DNA of 64,000 nt from Micromonospora costi (lineage in GTDB: Bacteria; Actinomycetota; Actinomycetes; Mycobacteriales; Micromonosporaceae): assembly GCF_003626655.1 (NCBI RefSeq), contig NZ_RBAN01000003.1, positions 806,001 to 870,000 of the forward strand, written 5' to 3'. The first letter of the stretch is position 1, and every line of letters starts with the position of its first letter. The position numbers were made by a program, and so were the translations under genes. This document shows, in pieces, positions 23,962 through 31,716 of this stretch. Under the pieces are notes generated by a model. That model made no database searches and was not told the origin of the DNA. It worked only from the letters and a program-made list of their open reading frames with translations.

Positions 23962-24588
23962 TCAGGACTCCTTGACCGCGATCGTCTCGACGGTGTTCGC
24001 CACGTGCTCGAAGGCGTCGCAGGCCGCCTCCAGCTCGTCGGCGACCTCCTTCATCTTCAGCACCGTGAGCGCGTCGTACTCACCGGAGAAGAGCCGCACG
24101 AGCAGCATCCGGTACGCCTGGTCCCCGTCGTTCTCCAGCCGGTTGCACTCGATCCAGTAGTCCTCGAGGTCCTTCATCGACTTCAGCCGCGGCATCGCCT
24201 CGGCGGTCAGCTTCGCCTGCTGGTCGAGCACGTTGACGAGCTCGTGCATCTCCCTGGGCAGCGAGGGGAGCTTCGTGAGGCCGTACAGGTAGAGGAGGTT
24301 CCCCACCGCCTCCAGGTGGTCCATCACGTCGTCGAGCAGCGAGCCCAGCCGGTAGATGTCCTCCCGGTCGAACGGCGTGATGAAGGTCGAGTTGATCTTC
24401 TTGTACAGGTCGTGGGTGATCTGGTCGCTGTCGTGCTCCACCTCGGTGAGCCGCTCGCTGACGGACTGCACCTCGACGCCCGGCAGGGCCAGCTCGTTCA
24501 GCAGCTCGGTGCCCCGGACCAGGTTCTGCGCGGCCCTGGTGAAGAGCTCGTAGAAGGCGCCCTCGGTGGGGCGGAAGGAAAACTTCAC
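23962..24588 (-). CDS. DUF47 (PhoU-like) protein, partner of the phosphate transporter
   Basis: All-helical protein of 208 residues with the PhoU-like DUF47 pattern. Acidic metal-binding helices include VEHDSDQITHDLYKKINSTF (E-x-x-x-D type) and the later WIECNRLENDGDQAYR repeat of the same motif. DREDIYRLGSLLDDVMDHLE is highly conserved. Such proteins are normally encoded directly before PiT transporters and are thought to regulate them. Here the order is DUF47 then transporter with a 4-base gap. The ATG begins MKFSFRPTEG, the usual DUF47 opening. Upstream are 129 bases to the PPK2 stop. Confidence 0.93.
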   Translation of the reverse strand: MKFSFRPTEGAFYELFTRAAQNLVRGTELLNELALPGVEVQSVSERLTEVEHDSDQITHDLYKKINSTFITPFDREDIYRLGSLLDDVMDHLEAVGNLLYLYGLTKLPSLPREMHELVNVLDQQAKLTAEAMPRLKSMKDLEDYWIECNRLENDGDQAYRMLLVRLFSGEYDALTVLKMKEVADELEAACDAFEHVANTVETIAVKES

Positions 24589-24704
24589 AGCACGGACCTC
24601 GTCGTGTCGGTGGAAGGGTGGCGACGCCTCCCGAGGCGCCTGCCCTGGGAATGCTAGGAAACGGCGGAGGGCGGAATTTCGCGGCCCACCCCTGGCCAGC
24701 CCGC

Positions 24705-24737
24705 ATTCACTGGTCGTTCACCTGCCGTTCACCTCGA
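24705..24737. promoter_or_regulatory. three-unit PHO box overlapping the 3' end of the PPK2 gene
   Basis: Three 11-bp direct repeats in exact register: ATTCACTGGTC, GTTCACCTGCC and GTTCACCTCGA. The last two units run into the PPK2 coding sequence and encode its final codons and stop in reverse. The nearest gene it could control is the DUF47-PiT operon, starting 117 bases away on the minus strand. The units read on the plus strand, opposite to those at pstS. Confidence 0.7.
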
Positions 24738-25674
24738 CCGTCCCGTCAGCCACCGCTCCCCCAGCACGCAGCCGCTCGCGTTCCCGGGCGACGTCGAAAC
24801 CGGCCGGCGGATACCCCAGGCGAAGAGTGTCGAACGTCTCATGGAGCAGATGAGCCACCGCCCAGTCGCGGTACCACTTGCGGTCGGCAGGCACCACGAA
24901 CCAGGGCGCGGCGTCCGTGTCGCACCGGCCCAGCGCGTCCGCGTACGCCGCCTGGTAGTCGTCCCACCGGGCCCGGGCGTCGATGTCCGCGGGGTTGTAC
25001 TTCCAGTGCTTACGCGGGTCGTCGAGGCGGGCGAGCAGGCGCGTGCCCTGCTCCGCGTACGAGATGTGCAGCAACACCTTGACCAGGGTCACCCCGTCGT
25101 CGGCCAGGTCCCGTTCGAAGGCGTTGATCTCGTCGTACCGGGCCCGCCACGTGGCCTCCGGCACGAGCGACGCCACCCGGGCCACCAGCACGTCCTCGTA
25201 GTGCGAGCGGTTGAAGATCCCCACGTACCCCGGCGGCGGGAGGGCCCGGCGGATCCGCCACAGGAAGTCGTGCCGCAGCTCCTCCGGAGTCGGCGGGCCG
25301 AACGAGCGGATGTGCAGGCCCAACGGGTTCATGGCGCCGGCCACCCGCTTGATCGTCCCGTCCTTGCCCCCGGAGTCCATCGCCTGGAGGACCAGCAGCA
25401 CCCGCTGCGCCGGCGAGCCGGCGTGCCGCCCGGCCTCGGCGGCCTGCGCGGTGGCGTAGAGCATCTCCTGCTGTTGGGCCAGCTCCGCGCCCAGCAGGCC
25501 GACCTGCGCGCGGGCCCACGCCTTGCGGTGCTCCCCGGTGACCGCCCGGTCGGGCAGGCCCGGCGTCGACCGCGGGTCGACGGCGCCGAGGTCGACCGGT
25601 TCCGTGACGCGCAGCAGCCGTCGCATCGGCCCGGCGACCGGCAGCGTGATCTCCGTCTCCCGAGGTTGGCTCAC
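24718..25674 (-). CDS. PPK2-family polyphosphate kinase
   Basis: Protein of about 318 residues of the polyphosphate kinase 2 family, which moves phosphate between polyphosphate and nucleotides. Walker A is AMDSGGKDGTIK near residue 105, followed by NRSHYEDVLVARV and the lid motif DRKWYRDW. Domain length matches single-domain PPK2, most like the class that phosphorylates AMP or ADP with polyphosphate; class is inferred. GTG 25674 is chosen; an ATG at 25626 is possible. The last codons (Glu-Val-Asn-Gly-Arg-stop) lie in a PHO-type repeat, and a phosphate transporter operon follows, so it is a phosphate-economy neighbourhood. Confidence 0.9.
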   Translation of the reverse strand: MSQPRETEITLPVAGPMRRLLRVTEPVDLGAVDPRSTPGLPDRAVTGEHRKAWARAQVGLLGAELAQQQEMLYATAQAAEAGRHAGSPAQRVLLVLQAMDSGGKDGTIKRVAGAMNPLGLHIRSFGPPTPEELRHDFLWRIRRALPPPGYVGIFNRSHYEDVLVARVASLVPEATWRARYDEINAFERDLADDGVTLVKVLLHISYAEQGTRLLARLDDPRKHWKYNPADIDARARWDDYQAAYADALGRCDTDAAPWFVVPADRKWYRDWAVAHLLHETFDTLRLGYPPAGFDVARERERLRAGGAVADGTVEVNGR

Positions 25675-25817
25675 CCTCGGATCATCACCCACCCGCCCCG
25701 GATCCGCCCGCCGAGCCGGGTGCCGCGATGCCCCTGTCACATCCCGGTCCCCGAAACTGTCCAGTGGGCGGGAGGATGTGCGCCAGGGCGACGTCATCCG
25801 GCGGGGAGGAGCGCGTG

Positions 25818-26780
25818 GTGCGGGATCTGGCGACGGAGTTCGAGGCCGAGCGAGGGCGGCTCCTGGCCGTGGCCCATCGGATGCTGGGCAGCCGGAGCGA
25901 GGCCGAGGACGCCGTGCAGGAGACCTGGTTGCGGTACGCGAACGCGCTCGCCGACCCCACCGCGCGGGACGAGGTCCGCGACCTGCGCGCCTGGCTGACC
26001 ACCACCTGCGCCCGGATCTGCCTGGACGTGCTCCGCTCCGCCCGCGTACGCCGGGAGGCGTACGTCGGCGAGTGGCTGCCGGAGCCGCTCGTGACCCCGC
26101 TGGAGGGCTCGGGGGCCGACGGATTCGCGCCCGACCCCGCCGAGCGGGCGGTCCGCACGGAACAGCTCGGCACCGCGCTCATGGTGGTCCTCGAACGGCT
26201 CGCCCCCGAGCAGCGCGTCGCGTTCGTCCTGCACGACGTGTTCGCCGTGCCGTTCGCCCGGGTCGCCGAGGTGCTGGGCACCAGCGAGGTCTCCGCCCGG
26301 CAGCTCGCCTCCCGCGCGCGCCGGGCCGTCACCGGCCCGGACGCTCCCCGGCAGACGGCGGACCCGGCCGAGCAGCGGCGGGTCGTCGAGGCGTTCGTCG
26401 CCGCCACCGAGTCCGGAGAGCTGGCCCGGCTGCTCGAGGTGCTGGCCCCGGACGTGGTCTTCGTGGGCGACAGCGGCGGGCACTTCCCGGCCGCCCGCCG
26501 GCCGGTGGTCGGCGCGGAGGCGGTCGGCCGCTTCGCCCTGGGCCTGTTCGGCCGGGCCGGCCGCTACCGGCACCGCGTGCTGGCCCGGCCGGTGCTGGTC
26601 GACGGCGTGCTCGGGCTCCAGATCGAGACCGTGCACACCGACGGGCGTCCGCTGCGCATGGTGACCGCGTTCGCGGTGGACGACGGCCGGATCACCGCCG
26701 TCTACAACCAGCTCAACCCCGAGAAGGTCAGTGCGTTGCCCCCGCTCGACCCCGCGGAGGTGTGGCCGCCCCGGTGGTGA
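25818..26780 (+). CDS. SigJ-like ECF sigma factor with SnoaL-type C-terminal domain
   Basis: Protein of 320 residues. Sigma region 2 is present (FEAERGRLLAVAHRMLGSRS, AEDAVQETWLRY) and region 4 (LAPEQRVAFVLHDVFAVPFA, then VLGTSEVSARQLASRARR). About 130 further residues form a SnoaL/NTF2-like domain (VVEAFVAATESGELARLLEV). This matches ECF41/SigJ sigma factors, where the C-terminal domain regulates activity and no anti-sigma gene is needed. GTG 25818 has GGAGGAG 6 nt upstream. ECF41 factors usually sit beside a carboxymuconolactone decarboxylase or oxidoreductase gene; none is seen here. Confidence 0.9.
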   Translation: MRDLATEFEAERGRLLAVAHRMLGSRSEAEDAVQETWLRYANALADPTARDEVRDLRAWLTTTCARICLDVLRSARVRREAYVGEWLPEPLVTPLEGSGADGFAPDPAERAVRTEQLGTALMVVLERLAPEQRVAFVLHDVFAVPFARVAEVLGTSEVSARQLASRARRAVTGPDAPRQTADPAEQRRVVEAFVAATESGELARLLEVLAPDVVFVGDSGGHFPAARRPVVGAEAVGRFALGLFGRAGRYRHRVLARPVLVDGVLGLQIETVHTDGRPLRMVTAFAVDDGRITAVYNQLNPEKVSALPPLDPAEVWPPRW

Positions 26781-26796
26781 GCGTGGGGGCGGCGGC

Positions 26797-27303
26797 TCAG
26801 ACGACCAGGGCCAGCCACTTCCGGTACGAGGTGGCGAACGGCTCGGTGCCGTCGCCGAGCGCGCCGAGGAGCCACCGCGCCGCCGCCTCCGCCTCGGTCA
26901 CCAGCTCGTCCGGGTAGCCGAAGCGGGCCCGGTGCTCGGCGAACTCGTCCTCGTCGCGCAGCTCGACGACGCCGGTGGCGCGCCGGCGCACCACGTCGAG
27001 GTCGAGGTCGAAGAGGTGGACCGTGTCGTCGGACTCCCAGCGGGCCGGGCTCGCGATGTCGCAGTAGACCTCGCTGGTGCGCGGCGGAGGGTTGAACATG
27101 CCGGTCCACCAGGCGTGGTGCGGCACCAGGAGGACGAACGGGATCTGCTCCACCGAGGGCCGGCCGTGGTAGACCGACTTCGTGCCGGCGGGAACGCCGA
27201 GCCAGACGCCGAGATCGTCCTCGGTGAGCCGACGGGCCGGGTAGTCGCGGTGCGCGCTGCCGTCGTACTTGCGGTAGATCACACGGACCACGTCGCTCGG
27301 CAT
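26797..27303 (-). CDS. DUF402 protein
   Basis: Protein of 168 residues of the DUF402 family (FomD/Ntdp-like barrel). It shows TSEVYCDIASPARW near residue 85 and the metal-binding acidic run VHLFDLDLDVV. These match the Asp-rich site of nucleoside di- and triphosphate hydrolases such as SCO-type FomD-like proteins. Hydrolysis of a nucleotide ester is plausible but unproven. TAGGGT at 27311-27316 lies 7 nt before the ATG, indicating a leaderless transcript. Divergent from the helicase gene and convergent with the sigma factor, 16 bases from its stop. Confidence 0.83.
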   Translation of the reverse strand: MPSDVVRVIYRKYDGSAHRDYPARRLTEDDLGVWLGVPAGTKSVYHGRPSVEQIPFVLLVPHHAWWTGMFNPPPRTSEVYCDIASPARWESDDTVHLFDLDLDVVRRRATGVVELRDEDEFAEHRARFGYPDELVTEAEAAARWLLGALGDGTEPFATSYRKWLALVV

Positions 27304-27425
27304 GAGTCGCACCCTAACCGATACCGCCCACTCGTCGTAGCGTCGGCGTAACCGGTCGGAACTCCGTGGCCGCCACGCGGCGGATCGGCGCCGCGGCTGT
27401 CGGCGGCGGCGGGTACCGTCGCACG

Positions 27426-29585
27426 GTGACCCCACCCCGCGCCGCCACCGGTTCCACCGCCCCGTCGGCCCGCGGGGGCCGGCGGCGGGGTGCCCGGCCG
27501 AGCGGCGCGGAGCTGCTCGCGGCGGCCGTGGGGGCCGTGCCCGGCGGCTCCGCCCGCCCCGGGCAGCAGGAGATGGCGACGGCCATCGAGGAGTGCGTGA
27601 CCGCCCGCGAGCACCTGCTCGTCCAGGCGGGCACGGGCACCGGCAAGTCCCTGGCCTACCTCGCACCGGCGCTCACCGTCGACGGGCCGGTGGTGGTCTC
27701 CACGGCCACCCTGGCGCTGCAGTCCCAGCTGGTCGACCACGACCTGCCCCGGCTCGCCGACGCGGTCGAGCCGCTGCTCGGCCGCCGGCCCACGTTCGCG
27801 GTGCTGAAGGGGCGGCACCACTACCTGTGCCTCGCCCGGCTGGACAACTCGACCGAGGAGGAGCCGGAGGACGGCCTCTTCGACGCCCCGGCCGCCCGCC
27901 CGGCCGCCGGGAAATGGCTCGGTGAGGCGGGCCGGCTCGGCAAGCAGGTCCAGCGGCTGCGGGACTGGGCGGAGAAGACCGAGACCGGCGACCGGGACGA
28001 GCTGGATCCGGGTGTCGACGACCAGGCCTGGCGGCTGGTCTCCATGCCGGCCCGGGAGTGTGTGGGCGCGACCCGCTGCCCGTTCGGCGCCGAGTGCTTC
28101 GCCGAGGCGTCCCGGGCCCGTGCGCGGGAGGCCGACATCGTGGTCACCAACCACAGCCTCCTCGCGGTCGACATGCTGGCCGGGCGGCAGATCGTGCCGC
28201 CGCACAAGCTGCTCGTCGTCGACGAGGCGCACGAGCTGGCCGACCGGGTGTCCTCGGCCGCCCAGGCCGAACTCGTGCCGGAGCTGATCGACCGGTCCAC
28301 CCGGCGGGCCCGCCCGCTGCTGCGACCGGAGACGGCCGACGCGCTCACGGCGGCCGGCGACGCCCTCGCCGTGGGGCTCGCCGAGGCACCCGCCGGGCGG
28401 ATCACCGCCGGCCTGCCCGCGCCGCTGCGCGAGGCGTGCACGCTGCTCGACGCCGCGACCCGCGCCGCGCTCGACGCGATCGGCGACGTCAAGGCCGACG
28501 ACCCCGATCCGGTACGCAAGCAGCAGGCCCGGGCGGCCCTCGACGAGCTCTCCACCACGGCCCAGCGGTTGCTGGAGGAGGACGAGCACGACGTCGCCTG
28601 GGTGGAGAAGTCCGACACCGGCAACCGGCGGGCGCTCGTGGTGGCACCGCTCTCGGTCGCCGGCACCCTCGCCACCCACCTCTACGAGGAGCGCACGGTG
28701 GTGGCCACCTCGGCCACCCTGACGCTGGGCGGTCGGTTCGACACCGTGGCCCGCGCGCTCGGGCTCGAGGCGCCGGCCCCGTCGCCACCGTCCCCGGCGG
28801 CGGCCGCGCTGGCCGCCTCCACGGCCCGTCGGGGGCGTCCGGCGGGTGCCGGTGCCACGGGCAGCGACACGCCGGGGCCCGCCGACGGCTCGGCGGCCCC
28901 GGCCACCAGCGGGCCGGGCTGGCGGTCACTGGACGTCGGCTCGCCCTTCGACTACGCCCGGCAGGGCATCCTGTACGTCGCCGCGCACCTGCCCCGGCCC
29001 AGCGTGTCCGGCCTGCCCGACGCGGCCGGTGAGGAGCTGCTCGCGCTGGTCGGGGCGCTCGGCGGGCGTACCCTCGGGCTCTTCTCCTCCCGGCGGGCCG
29101 CGCAGCAGGCCGCGGAGCTGCTCCGCGCGCGCACCGACCTGCCGGTGCTGCTCCAGGGCGAGGAGGCGCTGCCGCTGCTGGTCCGCCGGTTCCGGGAGGA
29201 GCGCGCCAGCTGCCTGTTCGGGGTGATGTCGCTCTGGCAGGGGGTGGACGTGCCGGGCGACTCCTGCCAGCTCGTGGTGATCGACCGGCTGCCCTTCCCG
29301 CGGCCGGACGAGCCGCTGGCGGCGGCCCGGGCCGCGGCCGTGGACGCGTCGGGCGGCTCGGGGTTCGCGGCGGTGAGCGTGCCGATCGCGGCGGTACGCC
29401 TCGCCCAGGGCGTGGGGCGCCTCATCCGCGCGACCGGCGACCGGGGTGTGGTCGCGGTGCTCGACTCGCGGCTGGAGACGGCACGCGGCTACGGCCCGTT
29501 CCTGCGCCGCTCGCTGCCGCCGTTCTGGTACACCACCCGGCGGGACGTCGTCCACGGCGCGCTGCAACGCCTCGCCGCCTCCTGA
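27426..29585 (+). CDS. DinG/XPD-like ATP-dependent DNA helicase
   Basis: Protein of 719 residues of superfamily 2. Walker A is AGTGTGKSLAYLAP near residue 70, and the DEAH box is VVDEAHELADR near 265. The C-terminal motor has LFGVMSLWQGVDVPGDSCQL and the motif VI QGVGRLIRATGDRG. Cysteines in HHYLC, ECVGATRCPFGAEC match the 4Fe-4S ligand set of DinG and XPD helicases. A low-complexity Ala/Pro/Gly insertion lies near residue 460. It likely unwinds DNA with R-loops or damage. GTG 27426 follows TACCGT by 6 nt, so it is probably leaderless. Confidence 0.92.
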   Translation: MTPPRAATGSTAPSARGGRRRGARPSGAELLAAAVGAVPGGSARPGQQEMATAIEECVTAREHLLVQAGTGTGKSLAYLAPALTVDGPVVVSTATLALQSQLVDHDLPRLADAVEPLLGRRPTFAVLKGRHHYLCLARLDNSTEEEPEDGLFDAPAARPAAGKWLGEAGRLGKQVQRLRDWAEKTETGDRDELDPGVDDQAWRLVSMPARECVGATRCPFGAECFAEASRARAREADIVVTNHSLLAVDMLAGRQIVPPHKLLVVDEAHELADRVSSAAQAELVPELIDRSTRRARPLLRPETADALTAAGDALAVGLAEAPAGRITAGLPAPLREACTLLDAATRAALDAIGDVKADDPDPVRKQQARAALDELSTTAQRLLEEDEHDVAWVEKSDTGNRRALVVAPLSVAGTLATHLYEERTVVATSATLTLGGRFDTVARALGLEAPAPSPPSPAAAALAASTARRGRPAGAGATGSDTPGPADGSAAPATSGPGWRSLDVGSPFDYARQGILYVAAHLPRPSVSGLPDAAGEELLALVGALGGRTLGLFSSRRAAQQAAELLRARTDLPVLLQGEEALPLLVRRFREERASCLFGVMSLWQGVDVPGDSCQLVVIDRLPFPRPDEPLAAARAAAVDASGGSGFAAVSVPIAAVRLAQGVGRLIRATGDRGVVAVLDSRLETARGYGPFLRRSLPPFWYTTRRDVVHGALQRLAAS

Positions 29586-29600
29586 GCCGGCCCACAACGC

Positions 29601-29615
29601 CCGCGCGGCGCGGGT
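29601..29615. terminator. short GC hairpin between convergent genes
   Basis: CCCGCGC and GCGCGGG flank one base, 15 bases past the helicase stop and 7 bases before the stop of the converging exporter gene. It is short, with no T-run, so a terminator role is only suggested. Confidence 0.4.
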
Positions 29616-29621
29616 GGCCCC

Positions 29622-30929
29622 TCAGGGTGCCTGGGAGGCCACCACGACGGCGTCGGGCGGGGTGTCCGGCACCGTACGGGCCGCGAGGCGGCGGATGCCC
29701 GTGTTCAGCACGGCGATCAGCGGTACGGCGACCAGCGCTCCGGTGATGCCGGCGAGCACCACACCGGCCGCGATGCCGATGATCACGGCGAGCGGGTGGA
29801 TGGCCACCGCGCGGCCCATGATCAACGGTTGGAGCACGTGCCCCTCGAGCTGCTGCACGCCGATCACGGCGCCCAGGATGATGAGGGCGGTCACCGGGCC
29901 GCTGTCGACGAGCGCGATCAGCACGGCCACGCCGCCGGAGAGCGCCGCACCGACGATCGGGATGAACGCCCCCAGGAAGACCAGCGCGGCCAGCGGGAAC
30001 GCGAACGGGATGTCGAAGATCACCAGGAAGATGCCGATGCCCACGGCGTCGATGAAGGCCACCAGGACCGTGGCCCGGACGTAGGCCACGAGGGTGGCCC
30101 AGGAGGCGCGGCCGGCGTCGTCCACGCGCCAGCGGGCGGCCACCGGCAGCAGCCGGACCAGGAAACGCCAGATCTTGTTGCCGTCACGCAGGAAGAAGAA
30201 CGTGGCGAACAGCACCAGCAGCGTCCCGGTCAGCACCTCGGCGAGCGTGGCGGCCGTGGTGGTCGCCGCGCTCGTGAACCGCTCGGTGTTCTGGCTGACC
30301 CACTGCTGACCCTCGTCGATGTAGCGGTCGAGCTGGCTGTCCGAGACGTGCAGAGGGCCGGTCTTGAGCCAGTTCTGGATCTGCCGGACGCCCTGCGAGG
30401 ACTTCTCGCTCAGCTCCGGCACCCCGCGGATGAACTCGTTCACCACGAGGGTCAGCGTGCCGACCACCGCGGCCAGGCCGCCGACCAGCACCACCGCGGT
30501 CGCCAGCGAGCGGGGGAAGCGGGCCCGCAGCAGCCAGCCCACGGCAGGCGCCAGCAGCGCCGAGAGCAGCAGCGCGATGGCGAGCGGGATGATGACGATG
30601 CGGATGGTGCCGACGATCCGCAGCAGCGCCCAGGCCACGAGGCCGATCACGATGAGGCGCCACGACCAGGCGGAGGCGATCCGCAGCGCGTGCGGGACCT
30701 CGGCGTCGTCCCGGCTGGTGGTGCTCGACGACGTGGGCGGCGGGCCGGCCGGCGGCTCCCCGCCGACCACGGTGGCCGTCGGGGGCGCGACCGGGCCGGG
30801 CGAGGCCGGTGAGGCCACTCCGCCCTCCTCTCCGGCGTCGCCGGACGCCGCCCGACCGGACCGTACGGATGCCCGTCCCGACTCGTACGCGCGGCGGAGC
30901 CGGCCGCGTACCCGCTCGAAGCGGCTCAA
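29622..30929 (-). CDS. AI-2E / PerM-family membrane transporter
   Basis: Protein of 435 residues. The first 85 are hydrophilic (Arg-rich, then Ser/Pro/Thr-rich), followed by the AI-2E transporter domain with about eight spans. Conserved blocks are WALLRIVGTIRIVIIPLAIA, FFLRDGNKIWRFLV and the late GAFIPIVGAALSGGVAVLIA and QLEGHVLQPLIMGRAV. The family exports autoinducer-2 or exchanges small ions; the substrate here is unknown. I choose a TTG start at 30929 because AGGAGG lies exactly 5 nt upstream. The in-frame GTG nearer the ribosome site and a longer extension are poorer. Confidence 0.87.
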   Translation of the reverse strand: MSRFERVRGRLRRAYESGRASVRSGRAASGDAGEEGGVASPASPGPVAPPTATVVGGEPPAGPPPTSSSTTSRDDAEVPHALRIASAWSWRLIVIGLVAWALLRIVGTIRIVIIPLAIALLLSALLAPAVGWLLRARFPRSLATAVVLVGGLAAVVGTLTLVVNEFIRGVPELSEKSSQGVRQIQNWLKTGPLHVSDSQLDRYIDEGQQWVSQNTERFTSAATTTAATLAEVLTGTLLVLFATFFFLRDGNKIWRFLVRLLPVAARWRVDDAGRASWATLVAYVRATVLVAFIDAVGIGIFLVIFDIPFAFPLAALVFLGAFIPIVGAALSGGVAVLIALVDSGPVTALIILGAVIGVQQLEGHVLQPLIMGRAVAIHPLAVIIGIAAGVVLAGITGALVAVPLIAVLNTGIRRLAARTVPDTPPDAVVVASQAP

Positions 30930-31088
30930 GCGCACCTCCTGGCAAGACGACCGGTCAGCCCACGGCGACAGGTCGGACAGCATACGCCGGCCCCCGCCAC
31001 CATAGGGCAGTTCCGCCACACATTGCCCCGGTCACCTGCCCGCCAACCGTCGGCGGCGGGCCGGGCGCGACGCGGTACCGTCTGCGGC

Positions 31089-31427
31089 GTGACCGCCGAC
31101 AACAATCTCGACTCCGGCCTGCCGATCCGCCTGCTGCACGACCGCGTGCTGGTCCGGATGGACGGGAGCGAGGGCGAGCGCCGCTCCAGCGCCGGCATCG
31201 TGATCCCGGCGACCGCGGCGGTGGGCAAGCGTCTGGCGTGGGCCACCGCCGTCGGCGTGGGTCCGAACGTCCGCTCCATCGTCTCCGGCGACCGGGTCCT
31301 CTTCGATCCCGACGACCGCTCCGAGGTGGAGCTGCACGGCCGTGGCTACGTCCTGCTACGCGAACGCGACGTCCACGCCGTGGCCGCCGAGCGCGTAGAG
31401 AACGACGCCACGGGCCTCTACCTCTAG
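31089..31427 (+). CDS. GroES-like 10-kDa co-chaperonin, stand-alone
   Basis: Protein of 112 residues with the Cpn10 fold: IRLLHDRVLVRMD near the start, SSAGIVIPATA in place of the usual S-GG-I-V-x-P mobile loop, VSGDRVLFDPDD, and YVLLRERDVHAV at the end. The mobile loop is altered and the protein is extended at both ends by about 10 residues. It is therefore probably a paralogue, not the main GroES. No groEL lies next to it; the groEL gene of this window is 14 kb away. GTG 31089 follows TACCGT by 7 nt, with no CIRCE element. Confidence 0.85.
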   Translation: MTADNNLDSGLPIRLLHDRVLVRMDGSEGERRSSAGIVIPATAAVGKRLAWATAVGVGPNVRSIVSGDRVLFDPDDRSEVELHGRGYVLLRERDVHAVAAERVENDATGLYL

Positions 31428-31514
31428 CGCGGACGCGGGGTTCGCCGCCCCGCACGTCGTTTGCGCCGCCCTCCTCCGGGAAGCCAGCCGCACCACCGGC
31501 CCTGGGGAGGGACG

Positions 31515-31682
31515 ATGCCCGAATGGATCAGGAAGCTGCTGTTCTGGGGCTTCATCGCGTTCCTGATCTACTTCATGGCGTTCCGGCCGGACGGTGCGGC
31601 GAACATCTTCAAGGCGATCGGAGCGGGGCTCGTGGCGATGTTCCAGGGGCTCGGTGACTTCCTCACGAGCCTGATGACCTGA
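31515..31682 (+). CDS. small membrane protein, 55 residues
   Basis: Short protein beginning MPEWIRKLL with one clear membrane span (FWGFIAFLIYFMAF) and an amphipathic second half (NIFKAIGAGLVAMFQGL). A strong GGAGG stands 5 nt before the ATG. Small proteins of this kind are seen across Micromonosporaceae but have no known role. It follows the GroES-like gene by 87 bases and is convergent with the PrsW gene. Confidence 0.7.
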   Translation: MPEWIRKLLFWGFIAFLIYFMAFRPDGAANIFKAIGAGLVAMFQGLGDFLTSLMT

Positions 31683-31716
31683 CCTCGCCGCCCGGCCGGC
31701 CAGGCGCGCGAGGCGC

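Noticed and set aside
30936..31019. Longer N-terminal extension of the AI-2E family gene
   Set aside because: The extension has no homology-like features, and a TTG with AGGAGG 5 nt upstream fits better.
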